Below, in pieces: positions 52,905 to 61,612 of a stretch of 64,000 bases of DNA. The position numbers and the translations under genes were made by a program. Source of the stretch: PXAP01 sp964421595. GTDB taxonomy: Bacteria > Bacteroidota > Bacteroidia > Bacteroidales > PUMT01. The DNA is taken from NCBI GenBank assembly GCA_964421595.1, contig CAYQXY010000028.1:14585-78584 (forward strand), written 5' to 3'. The number at the start of each line of letters is the position of its first letter. Position 1 is the stretch's first letter. Below the pieces are notes generated by a model. The model had not been told where the DNA came from. It did no database searches and worked only from the letters and a program-made list of their open reading frames with translations.

Positions 52905-54053
52905 TCATGCGCTTACAGCTTTTATACTGTCTTTCTCCATTACTGCTTCCACTGGAATTCTCCCCAGTGACTTCAGCATTTTGAAATGGCTGAAGAGTGC
53001 ATCAGCAAAAGTATTTTCCTCATGATACGGCAGATTATACTTACGGGCAGTTTCTTTTACAATTGGAGAGATTGCTTTATAATGCACATGACATATGTTT
53101 GGAAACAGGTGGTGCTCTACCTGGTGATTCAGTCCCCCGATACACCAGGATAATATTCTGCTTTTTGGTGCAAAATTAGCGGTGGTAAGAATCTGGTGTA
53201 CTGCCCAGTTGTTTTCCATGTTACCAGTTTCATCAGGCAATGGATATTCTGACGATGGCATGACATGAGCAGTCTGAAAAATTGTAGTTAATATGAATCC
53301 ACTGATAAAATGCATTGCTATAAATAAAAGGACAACAGCATACCATGCTATTGGCAGAATTATAACAGGCAATACCAGAAAAAAGGTATAGTAAAGTACT
53401 TTTGCCAGTATAAGGTCTCTCAATAATTGATTGTATTTCCGGTTACCACTTAATGCAACACCTTCACTTTTGTATTTGGAGAGCCTCACGAAATCCTTTG
53501 CCGTTACCCATGATACAGTCATTAGTCCGTAAAGGAACCATGCATACAGATGCTGATACCTGTGGATTTTCCTCAGAGGTTTATGAGGAGAAAATCTTAG
53601 AAACTCCCCGGGGTCTATATCCTCATCATGGTCTTCAATATTTGTGAAACCGTGGTGGAGTGTATTATGCTGGTATTGCCAGTTTGGAGGAAAACCACCC
53701 AGAAAATAGAGTGATTTGCTAAGCAAACTATTAACTTTCGGATTCCTGGAAAATGATCCGTGATTGGCATCATGCATCAGTACCATTCCAAGTCCGGCCA
53801 TTCCGAAACCCATTGTAATCCAGCTTAAAATTATCAGGGGAACAGTATAAACAATTCCGGTTATCATCAAAATGTAGGGTACAACATATAATGAACCCAT
53901 GAATAACGATTTCACAACCAGGTCAGTATTTCCGTATTTGGAAATGTTTTTCTTTGAAAAATATCCATTGACTTCCATCCTTAGCTCATTAATGAAATCG
54001 GGCTTATTTTTCGGCGAGAAAATTATTTTTGTCTTTATCCTTGTTTTTTGCAT
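52905..54053 (-). CDS. Membrane fatty acyl desaturase (front-end/linoleoyl-CoA type)
   Basis: The 382-residue protein has paired membrane helices and the three histidine boxes of membrane desaturases: HDANHGSF, HNTLHHGFTN and QVEHHLFPNICHVHY. The last box with Gln before the His pair (Q-x-x-H-H) is typical of front-end (delta-5/6) desaturases, but there is no fused cytochrome b5 domain. It introduces a double bond into acyl chains, supporting membrane fluidity. A -7-like TAACTTTG is seen upstream on the same strand (54139-54146). Confidence 0.92.
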   Translation of the reverse strand: MQKTRIKTKIIFSPKNKPDFINELRMEVNGYFSKKNISKYGNTDLVVKSLFMGSLYVVPYILMITGIVYTVPLIILSWITMGFGMAGLGMVLMHDANHGSFSRNPKVNSLLSKSLYFLGGFPPNWQYQHNTLHHGFTNIEDHDEDIDPGEFLRFSPHKPLRKIHRYQHLYAWFLYGLMTVSWVTAKDFVRLSKYKSEGVALSGNRKYNQLLRDLILAKVLYYTFFLVLPVIILPIAWYAVVLLFIAMHFISGFILTTIFQTAHVMPSSEYPLPDETGNMENNWAVHQILTTANFAPKSRILSWCIGGLNHQVEHHLFPNICHVHYKAISPIVKETARKYNLPYHEENTFADALFSHFKMLKSLGRIPVEAVMEKDSIKAVSA

Positions 54054-54455
54054 AATTATGGTTTTTAAATTCTAAACCTGTTTATCAGCATTAAATCAAA
54101 ATCAATTAAATCATTTAAATATTTCAGGTTTTAAAATACAAAGTTAGTACCGGGACGAGTTCTAAAAAATTTAATGGGGCTAATCAAATTAAATAAGTGG
54201 CGAACCGGTGGGAGTGGTGGTAAATGATTATTTCAGGGGTGAGTGATATTCACCGCAGGCATCTTAAAGTATCCTGTTTTTACGCAGCGGTTAACTGGAC
54301 TTAAACTCTGCAACTGGCAGAATTGTTACGCGAATGCCTGTTCAATACAGGTCTGATAATGAGGTGTTTCAATCCGAAATAATTCTAACTTCTCAATAAG
54401 CGACTCAGTCATCGGTTCAGGCCGGCTGAGGGGTTAATCTTCTGTCTGATCAGGC
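54054..54455. other. Intergenic region between desaturase and LytTR genes
   Basis: No gene is visible in this 402-base stretch. Its left part holds the desaturase promoter (TAACTTTG, minus strand, 54139-54146); the rest shows no clear structure. Confidence 0.4.
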
Positions 54456-55298
54456 TTAAAGTGCCTCCTTAAGCTTTACCAGATATTGCCGGGAAACAGG
54501 TATTTTCTCATTTAATCCTTTTATTGAAAGCCAGTAGTTATTGTGGTTTCTGTTCAGATTTTCAATAAAATGCATATTGACAATACATATCCTGTGGCAT
54601 CGCATGAAATTGGAATATTGGCGTATCTGCTGTTCTATATGTTTAAGGGTGTTCCTTAGCAGTTTTTTGTTGAATTTATCATCTTCCCTGTAAATAATTT
54701 CAACATAATTATCGGCTGATTTTATCAGGACAACATCAGACACTTTGATTGTCAGGTTTTCTGTTCCTGCCTCGGAAGTGAATTCAATATTTTTTTTCAG
54801 ATGGTCCTCTTCATATTTCTCAATCTGCTTTTGTGTGATTTTCTTTTCTAATACAAGTGAATTTATCTGCAGTTTCAGTTCGGCGATCAGGTCATATACC
54901 CTTAAAGAGACTACAACAGCGATACATATAAACACTACCCTGAACATGATGGGGAAAGTAATACTCACCCCTCCAACATAAGAAAGATAGAAGGCAAATG
55001 CGATTGAGCTGAGAACCAGTATTATGAAGCTTCCCAGATATGGAGGCAATGTAGGCTCCTGATCATCTGTGTCAGGTTTATCTATTATCCATGGAAGCAC
55101 GATCCGGAAAAGAATGATCAACAGAAAGACAATACCCGATAACCCCGATATTACAACAAGCCTGTCGTTTGATTCAAGACTTTCAAACAGAAATGGCTCA
55201 AAGAATAGCACAAATAGAAATACTGCAAAACTAATACTGAGAAATAAACCCAGTTCAGCATTTATTAAACTTATCAACTGATTAATTCTTTTTTTCAC
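54456..55298 (-). CDS. Membrane-bound LytTR transcriptional regulator
   Basis: The 280-residue protein has four membrane helices (residues about 15-32, 45-70, 85-110, 115-135), then a coiled-coil linker (LIAELKLQINSLVLEKKITQ onward), and a LytTR domain (ENLTIKVSDVVLIKSADNYV, then RNTLKHIEQQIRQ and NFMRCHRICIVN). It lacks a receiver, so it acts as a one-component, membrane-bound regulator, a design found in Bacteroidota. It may respond to an envelope signal. It is alone; the DUF1080 gene is 128 bp upstream on the same strand. Confidence 0.9.
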   Translation of the reverse strand: MKKRINQLISLINAELGLFLSISFAVFLFVLFFEPFLFESLESNDRLVVISGLSGIVFLLIILFRIVLPWIIDKPDTDDQEPTLPPYLGSFIILVLSSIAFAFYLSYVGGVSITFPIMFRVVFICIAVVVSLRVYDLIAELKLQINSLVLEKKITQKQIEKYEEDHLKKNIEFTSEAGTENLTIKVSDVVLIKSADNYVEIIYREDDKFNKKLLRNTLKHIEQQIRQYSNFMRCHRICIVNMHFIENLNRNHNNYWLSIKGLNEKIPVSRQYLVKLKEAL

Positions 55299-55426
55299 AG
55301 TTAAGCACAGAATGTTTGTTCAGGAAAAATAACCAATTTCAATATATTGAATTGATTGACTAAAGTTAAAGTATTTTTTTCATGATTTGATGATTCAGGG
55401 TTCCCGGTTAACCCCGGTAATGTCCA

Positions 55427-56146
55427 TTAAATTTCCCTGAACTTAATATCCCTTAATGCGGCTGATGTTACCCATGTTGCGAAACCAAGAGGCCTTGAGA
55501 GCCCAACCTCGGGTCTAATTGATAAACTATGTTCCTGGGGAGGGACATCAAATACCTGTTCTTCATCTATAAATCCGGTAATTGCATTTTCTGTAACAAC
55601 TAACCTTATTTTATACCAGGTCCCGTTGTTAAACTGCATCCTTGTGCCGGTAAAATTTTCTGCTGCATCCTTTCCGTCAATGGTGCTGAGCCCGACCAGC
55701 GAGCCGCCCCACCCTCCAACGATAAAACTGCAGGGGGAATCTCCTGCAGGAAATGTTAAGCCGCAGAAAAAATCATTACCATCTATCCTCATAGCTTCCA
55801 GGGATATTTCATAATTGTTGTCAGGGAATTCTTTTCTCCAGGTCACTCCTGTTGCACCATCTCCAAAGTTGAGTATGATGGCAGAATCTCTTACATTAAC
55901 AGGGCCCTGCGGACCGAAATTGGTAATTTCCCATCCTTCAGTATCATGCCCGTTAAACAGGGTCCTCCATCCCGATGTATCAGGTTCTGCATCATATCCT
56001 ACCGGATCTGGCTCATTGAAGTATGTATCTTCTTCAGTGTACTGGGGTAATCTTCCCATGAGCCACACCAGGGAAAGTACAATAATTATTATCATTATTG
56101 CCGATATTATCAGAATTACAGGATAGAATTCACGTGGATTTCTCAT
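55427..56146 (-). CDS. Membrane-anchored DUF1080 (3-keto-disaccharide hydrolase-like) protein
   Basis: The 239-residue protein has one N-terminal membrane helix (VILIISAIMIIIIVLSLVWL) and an outer concanavalin-like beta sandwich: GWRTLFNGHDTEGWEITNFG opens it, as in most DUF1080 proteins. Recent work on other bacteria links DUF1080 proteins to keto-glycoside hydrolysis with Gfo/Idh oxidoreductases; here no such gene is adjacent, but two are in the same window at 1883-4924. A carbohydrate-binding role is an alternative. It precedes the LytTR gene. Confidence 0.82.
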   Translation of the reverse strand: MRNPREFYPVILIISAIMIIIIVLSLVWLMGRLPQYTEEDTYFNEPDPVGYDAEPDTSGWRTLFNGHDTEGWEITNFGPQGPVNVRDSAIILNFGDGATGVTWRKEFPDNNYEISLEAMRIDGNDFFCGLTFPAGDSPCSFIVGGWGGSLVGLSTIDGKDAAENFTGTRMQFNNGTWYKIRLVVTENAITGFIDEEQVFDVPPQEHSLSIRPEVGLSRPLGFATWVTSAALRDIKFREI

Positions 56147-56184
56147 AATTATTCTTTTAAAGTATTGATTATCAATTTTAAGAC

Positions 56185-56412
56185 TCAGCCAGCATCTATA
56201 TTTCCGCTTACTTTAATCTCCACTGGCACTCCTTCGATTTCAGGAGGGAAAATATTCCTGATGGAGACATTTTCCTTTTCCATGGAAATAATAATCCCGG
56301 GTTTACCCTTTGAGGTAATTCCGGTACCAACTGAGGTTACATTTTCAAGTCCCATCCATATCTTTTCATACCGGCTCTTAACTTCCCGGGCTTTAATCAG
56401 TAATTTATCCAT
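56185..56412 (-). CDS. Stand-alone paralogue of the protease N-terminal domain
   Basis: The 75-residue protein aligns along most of its length with the N-terminal 80 residues of the serine protease encoded next upstream on the same strand: ENVTSVGTGITSKGKPGIII corresponds to PNVVATGIGYKRVRGK..., and FPPEIEGVPVEIKVSG to QQIPAKIDGIPTDVHQTG. So it is a free version of the protease's propeptide-like domain and could be an inhibitor, chaperone or duplicated part. It lacks a signal peptide. Duplicated DNA lies between the two genes. Confidence 0.7.
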   Translation of the reverse strand: MDKLLIKAREVKSRYEKIWMGLENVTSVGTGITSKGKPGIIISMEKENVSIRNIFPPEIEGVPVEIKVSGNIDAG

Positions 56413-56424
56413 TTCAGTATCTTT

Positions 56425-56633
56425 TCATCTGTATAAAGCAGGTTTAGCTGGTAATTCATGTTCAGTATTTCAATTCCGATGGATCACCCATTTTTTAGTG
56501 CACATGGGAGATTCATCTGTATAAAGCAGGTTAATCAAATTAATAATCAAGTAATTATATTCAGCTGGTAATACATGTTCAGTATTTCAATTCCGATGGA
56601 TCACCCATTTTTTAGTGCACATGGGAAATTCAT
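56425..56633. repeat. Interleaved direct repeats between the protease and its small paralogue
   Basis: A 71-base segment at 56446-56516 recurs at 56563-56633 with two mismatches. A 20-base segment starting TTCATCTGTATAAAGCAGG at 56425 recurs at 56512 and overlaps the end of the first long copy. The order is short-long-short-spacer-long. The last bases of the second long copy include the protease stop codon (TGA, minus strand, 56630-56632). A CCCAT...ATGGG stem is inside each long copy. The layout points to a local duplication downstream of the protease gene. Confidence 0.88.
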
Positions 56634-57670
56634 ACAAGAGTAATGTCAAGAAGGCTGAATACATTTTCTATTCTGTTAATGATAGTACTATTGGCACTTC
56701 CAGCGAAAAGAAGACCTACTGCCTGATTTTCCCTGTCAAGGATGACTGATCCGCTATCTCCACCCTCACTCATGGCCCCGGCAATAAGCTGATCAACAAA
56801 GAGGGCTGTTCTGCCAGCTCCGAAATTTACCCTTACGGTAACATCCACCTGCTCAATGGACCCGGAAGTCAGTCCGGTTGTCCTGCCGCTTTTTTTTATC
56901 TTCATGCCAAGGTTTCCTTCTGCGATTCCTTTGATTATGCCGACCTTCAGAATTTCATTCAGATAATCATCCGGGAGTACCGGACCTGCAATTGCACAAT
57001 CAACCAAATTATATACCGGTTGACCAGAAGAAGAAAACTCTTTCTTTCTGCCCCTGGTGATAAAGAAAAGTAAATTTCTAAACCACTTAAAACCATTTGA
57101 TATTCTGATCTCTTTTCCTTCATTCTCAAATATGACAGGTATGAATTCATACAAACAGGCAACCACGTCCTCTTCTGCTTTTCCCCCGTCATAAATACCT
57201 GGCTGGATTATCAAATCGCCCGGTGAAGCATTGTTTGAATTGGCAATTACGTGATTATTTGAAAGGATAAAACTGTCCCCCCCTTTTTTAACCATACAAC
57301 CAAGTGTTCCGGCCGATACCTGAGCATGCCCGATACTGACTCCCCCGGGAAATGGACGGTGCCTTTCGGTATGCGGACTGGTTTCAGGCACAGGACGGAT
57401 CTGGCCAGCAATATTTTGCTGTGTATGGATGGTTCCGGTCTGATGCACATCCGTTGGAATACCGTCAATTTTAGCGGGAATCTGCTGGATCTCTGTTAAA
57501 GAAGACATTGCAACTTTTTTCTCTACAGAACATATGATAGCCAGATCGTCTGTTTGCTTTCCACGCACTCTTTTGTAGCCTATTCCTGTTGCAACCACAT
57601 TGGGCTTTTTAAAGAGTTGACGGCTGAGGTCCGGAAGCTGTTGTCTGATCTTATTGATTGAGTCTTCCAT
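56630..57670 (-). CDS. Trypsin-like serine protease with N-terminal regulatory domain
   Basis: The 346-residue protein has an N-terminal domain of about 85 residues (KPNVVATGIGYKRVRGKQTD onward) and a chymotrypsin-fold protease: SFILSNNHVIANSN holds the His, YNLVDCAIAGPV the Asp, and MSEGGDSGSVILDRENQA the Ser (GDSGS). It has no signal peptide, like many bacterial 'Nal1-like' proteases. Between His and Asp there is an insertion with the basic stretch ITRGRKKEF. The partner domain is repeated as a separate small gene downstream. Confidence 0.87.
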   Translation of the reverse strand: MEDSINKIRQQLPDLSRQLFKKPNVVATGIGYKRVRGKQTDDLAIICSVEKKVAMSSLTEIQQIPAKIDGIPTDVHQTGTIHTQQNIAGQIRPVPETSPHTERHRPFPGGVSIGHAQVSAGTLGCMVKKGGDSFILSNNHVIANSNNASPGDLIIQPGIYDGGKAEEDVVACLYEFIPVIFENEGKEIRISNGFKWFRNLLFFITRGRKKEFSSSGQPVYNLVDCAIAGPVLPDDYLNEILKVGIIKGIAEGNLGMKIKKSGRTTGLTSGSIEQVDVTVRVNFGAGRTALFVDQLIAGAMSEGGDSGSVILDRENQAVGLLFAGSANSTIINRIENVFSLLDITLV

Positions 57671-57874
57671 CGGATTGTCCGGGTTACTGAATATTAACCG
57701 GGGTTAAATTCAAATGAAGATTATTAAGAACCCCGATACATAAAAATATATCATTTTTATGACAGAAAAAACCTGATTTAACATTAATCTTAAATCAATG
57801 CCAAAAATAATGGTAATTGATATTAAACATTTATCCGGGGTTTTTCCGGTTTCGAAACTTTAAGAAGCGTGGCA

Positions 57875-60391
57875 CTATTGTATATTTTTACCAGACAGGT
57901 AAGCATCGATTAACCTGGCAATTTCAGTTAAATCTTCCCCGGAGCGGATCCATATTCTTTTTTCCCGTATAATGCTCCTGATCTCATTTCTGTTCTCAGG
58001 AAAAAGATCCAGTATGTTTCTGCGCCTGATCCGTCTAATCACCCTGGTTGATCCGTCACGCAATACAAAGAGGTACAGGTGGGATGGTTTTATCATGATG
58101 CCTCCATACAGCTTGTTGCCAACTCTGTAATCTCCCCTGGTTGTTTCTATAGCCCTCCTGTATGCATATAGTGACAAATGTTCACCCTCATGAAGCAGTT
58201 CACCAAAGATTTCATTTTTACCAATGTAAAGTGGTGCATTTACTTCTATCCTCCTGAATTTTAAGGGTGATTGGCCGCCGGGAAGGAGAATTTCGAATTC
58301 CCTGACCAGTTTTTTGTCCAGTTGCACCTGTTGATAGTCACCTTCCGAAAGCCAGAACAGATCATCAAGGTAGCTATTGTATCTGAGTAATTTGTTCTCA
58401 ACTGTTATGTCATTTACCAGTAAAACATTACCCTTGATCCAATCTTCCGAAGGGTAATGCTGGTTGCCTATTGGCCTTCTCGGTGGGGCATTTATTATTC
58501 CTGAAAGACCCTGCTCGAAATATTTGTCACCGTTGTTATTGTTCAGTAACTGGTTTTGTTGAATTGTTGATATATCTGAGGAACCTGTTTTCACGGGTAC
58601 ATCTTTGAAGTCAGCATCATAAAATTTTTGATCGGTCATGTCATCTTCATCTGTTTCAACTTTAATAGTCAGCTCATCCTCAATAAGCATATCATTTAAG
58701 TGCCCTGCCACCCTGATGACAAACTCACCGGGTAAATCACCCGTATAAAATTCTATTATTTCGCTCGCACCATCACCATTGATTAATACATTTGGATCCC
58801 AGAACAGGAGCTGCCTGAAGTCCGGCCTGGAACGGGATGCTTCATCCTTTCCATGATCCGGAGGCAGGTAAAACGACTGGTATGCTGCAAGGGGGTGCTC
58901 ATATGAAAGCGGCGGATCAGACAGATTAATGCTCCTGTATTCATTATTTTTACTGAAAAGTGCTACTATGCCCGGAAAAATCAGTTCACCGTAACGCCAT
59001 TTAAAATTGTGAATCTCCAGTTTTTTGAGATCATCCGAATTAAGATGAATTATCCTGTTTATATTGTCGGTATATACCCCATCAAGAAAGTATACCGGTT
59101 CTTCCGGGGTATATGATTCAGCAAAATCCAGCATCAGGGTGGATGTATAATGGTTATCCTGCCTCCGAATCCTGAGAAATGGGATCAGTTCCCTTGAAAT
59201 TTCCTGCATGCTGCCGAGATATTCATAATCTTCAAACAAGTCAAATGAGTATGCAGGTGAAGAATATATCTGGTTTCTGTACCCGTATTTTTTGGTTTCA
59301 ACCTGTTTGTTATGATCAATATTCAGGGTCTTGTTGGTTCTGACTATATCCTGTGAGACTCTTACAAAATCGGGAGAAAGCGGTACATTTTTCCGGAGGT
59401 CAGGCATAAAGGGTTTTTCCAGCCTGAATTTGTCGATAATGCTTATTTCGGCAGTTTTTGCAGTTTCTTTGTCGTATATAGCAAAGAAAAGTTCACGTCC
59501 TTCATAGAAATCGTTCAGCATGAAATGAAATGTACCATCAGTTAAGGTTCTGGCATACTGCATATTTAATACAGTGTCAGGGGTTGTCAATACAACCATA
59601 ACCTCAGATAATGGCCTGCCACCTGACTTATCGGTTACGCGCCCGGTTATTACAGGTCCATTCAATTCCTTATAAAACTTTATATCGCCCCGGGATCTGA
59701 GAATCTGGTCATTTTTTTCATGGTCTGCTGCAAACTTATGTGTCAGGTTTATGAGGGATTGTTGCCCGGCAGCTGAAACCGCAAGTGAATTTATTGTATC
59801 CTTCTGGTTTACGTGAATAACCTGCATCCTTACTTTTTCTCTGGTACCGTATACTGCTTTATCGGTAATTATCTTTATTACCTGAGAGTTACCAGGCGAT
59901 GCCCTGTTTTCGGTCAGTTCTGGATTGTCTGAAAAATTTGCAGTCAGGTTACCGGTTAATATCCGGGGCTCTTCATCAAACCTGTTTACTATTGAAATTT
60001 GCCGGGAGGCATAATGGTCCTGCGGAAAATTCCTCATCCAGTTGGTAAATGCCACCAGCTGGCAGACCTGACTGCTTAACGTATCCGGAAGGTATATGCT
60101 TCCTGAACCCATGTTTCCCGAAATCCTGATTGAATGAAAACTGATAACTGTATTATCCTGATTTCTGAGTGCAATATAGGCAAGACTGCTTACCGGACTT
60201 TTATTGCTTCCCTCAACATTTAGCCTGAAATAGATTCTTTCACCGGCAATATAGAAGTCCCTGTCAGTATGAATATAGACAGACTCAATATATTCATTGT
60301 CGGAACCTTGCCGGTAATCTTGAGCAGCTGTTATATGTATCAACTGATTTAAAAGGAACAGTGCAAAAAAAATAATATATGGTTTCGTCAT
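57875..60391 (-). CDS. Exported macroglobulin-like (MG2) envelope protein
   Basis: The start at 60391 gives a signal peptide (YIIFFALFLLNQLIHITAAQ). The 838-residue protein opens with a macroglobulin-type domain (SVYIHTDRDFYIAGERIYFR, as in MG2). A CarboxypepD_reg-like repeat follows (GRVTDKSGGRPLSEVMVVL). Near residue 440 a plug-like segment PVYFLDGVYTDNINRIIHLN resembles TonB receptor plugs, but there is no barrel. The family is linked in Bacteroidota to TonB receptor/DUF4249 operons, and the order here is the same: TonB receptor, DUF4249, then this gene. It may be a periplasmic or outer-membrane partner of the receptor. Confidence 0.8.
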   Translation of the reverse strand: MTKPYIIFFALFLLNQLIHITAAQDYRQGSDNEYIESVYIHTDRDFYIAGERIYFRLNVEGSNKSPVSSLAYIALRNQDNTVISFHSIRISGNMGSGSIYLPDTLSSQVCQLVAFTNWMRNFPQDHYASRQISIVNRFDEEPRILTGNLTANFSDNPELTENRASPGNSQVIKIITDKAVYGTREKVRMQVIHVNQKDTINSLAVSAAGQQSLINLTHKFAADHEKNDQILRSRGDIKFYKELNGPVITGRVTDKSGGRPLSEVMVVLTTPDTVLNMQYARTLTDGTFHFMLNDFYEGRELFFAIYDKETAKTAEISIIDKFRLEKPFMPDLRKNVPLSPDFVRVSQDIVRTNKTLNIDHNKQVETKKYGYRNQIYSSPAYSFDLFEDYEYLGSMQEISRELIPFLRIRRQDNHYTSTLMLDFAESYTPEEPVYFLDGVYTDNINRIIHLNSDDLKKLEIHNFKWRYGELIFPGIVALFSKNNEYRSINLSDPPLSYEHPLAAYQSFYLPPDHGKDEASRSRPDFRQLLFWDPNVLINGDGASEIIEFYTGDLPGEFVIRVAGHLNDMLIEDELTIKVETDEDDMTDQKFYDADFKDVPVKTGSSDISTIQQNQLLNNNNGDKYFEQGLSGIINAPPRRPIGNQHYPSEDWIKGNVLLVNDITVENKLLRYNSYLDDLFWLSEGDYQQVQLDKKLVREFEILLPGGQSPLKFRRIEVNAPLYIGKNEIFGELLHEGEHLSLYAYRRAIETTRGDYRVGNKLYGGIMIKPSHLYLFVLRDGSTRVIRRIRRRNILDLFPENRNEIRSIIREKRIWIRSGEDLTEIARLIDAYLSGKNIQ

Positions 60392-60484
60392 TTTAGCTCT
60401 TTCAGGATGCTGCAGGACCTGCAAATTATAATAACCCCGGTTCTCTGCATACCGCTATTTTCAAAAAGTTTAATAATCAACAAA

Positions 60485-61564
60485 TCAATCCTGCCAGAAT
60501 GGAGGTCTTTGATTTTCCAGTGATCCGCTGGCCGGGATATTTTCCATATTGTCAATGTTCGAAAAATGAAATATGTTTCCGGCCTTATAGTAATTAAGCA
60601 TATATGTCTCCGTTCTGGTTGAAGAGGCTTCGAAGAAACCAGAAACTGCCAGTCCGGGATTGCTTATACATTTTATATTAGTTGGTAATTGAGATGCAAT
60701 CGGATCAAAAAGTTTATTCTCTGAGGTAACCTGCCTGTATGCTTTCTCATAGAAGCTGTGTGCCTCATTATTCAGGGTATAATATCTTATTATAATAATA
60801 TACTTGTTTATATGCTCCTCCTGTTCGAGCTGATAATTGAATTTTCCCGAAGGTATGAAGCTCACCAGATGACTTTTAATATTTTCATGACCATCTTCAA
60901 ACCTGTCGAGGTTAATTTCAGGTGTATTGGTTAGCTTCGTTTTTTTCCACCGGTAATGAATAATTACCGGTGGCGGTTGTCCTTCAAGAATTTCAGTCCA
61001 GTTATATAACAACAAAAGGGTGGGGGCAATCCTGAATCTGAGGGGATCTCCGGTTTCTCCGGCCATATCAGCGTATACTTCAAAGCCGGCCTCTCGTCTC
61101 CTGATGTAATTCCCGTAACTGTCAGGGAACAGGTAGTCTTTATGGGCATGTTTTGGATAAACAGAATCCAGAGAGGCGGCAGGAAGAATTAGCTGAGGAC
61201 CAGACTGGTAAATCTCATCTTCCGTCTCGATATTAAGTGTGTAATTTTTTCCTGCTTCGCCTGCAAAAGCTTCATGTGGCAAAAATTGCCCTGATCCGGA
61301 ATGATGGAAAGGAACAATTAAGCCATGGTCGTCCGATAAATATACAGTTGCATTACTCAGCGGATCAAGTCTGGAATTTTTATTGTAGTACAGCTTGATA
61401 TAGTTCCGTCCCGGCTCATCCGTTACAAGCCCGTCAACAATCAGAACATTTTCCATACTGTCAGTTTCAGGGTCGTAAAGCTCCCTGCAGGATGAAATAT
61501 AAACCAACATTGACAAAAGCAGTGCCGGCAGCCAGAAATATTTTGAAATTGCACGTTTGGCCAT
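60485..61564 (-). CDS. DUF4249 domain lipoprotein
   Basis: The start at 61564 (MAKRAISKYFWLP) gives a lipoprotein signal ending in YISSC; an earlier Met at 61609, four bases after the receptor stop, is possible. The 359-residue protein fits DUF4249, with ENVLIVDGLVTDEPGRNYIK and AGKNYTLNIETEDEIY among its most conserved parts and GLAVSGFFEASSTR near the end. DUF4249 proteins are outer-membrane lipoproteins beside TonB receptors. It is probably translated from the receptor transcript. Function is not known. Confidence 0.88.
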   Translation of the reverse strand: MAKRAISKYFWLPALLLSMLVYISSCRELYDPETDSMENVLIVDGLVTDEPGRNYIKLYYNKNSRLDPLSNATVYLSDDHGLIVPFHHSGSGQFLPHEAFAGEAGKNYTLNIETEDEIYQSGPQLILPAASLDSVYPKHAHKDYLFPDSYGNYIRRREAGFEVYADMAGETGDPLRFRIAPTLLLLYNWTEILEGQPPPVIIHYRWKKTKLTNTPEINLDRFEDGHENIKSHLVSFIPSGKFNYQLEQEEHINKYIIIIRYYTLNNEAHSFYEKAYRQVTSENKLFDPIASQLPTNIKCISNPGLAVSGFFEASSTRTETYMLNYYKAGNIFHFSNIDNMENIPASGSLENQRPPFWQD

Positions 61565-61612
61565 AACTCCGGTAATATATTTTTTATGTTCCGTTAATGA
61601 TATTCCCATGGT

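Noticed and set aside
56446..56633. CRISPR array or insertion sequence
   Set aside because: Only two long copies with unequal spacing, no spacers of constant size, no cas or transposase gene and no terminal inverted repeats.
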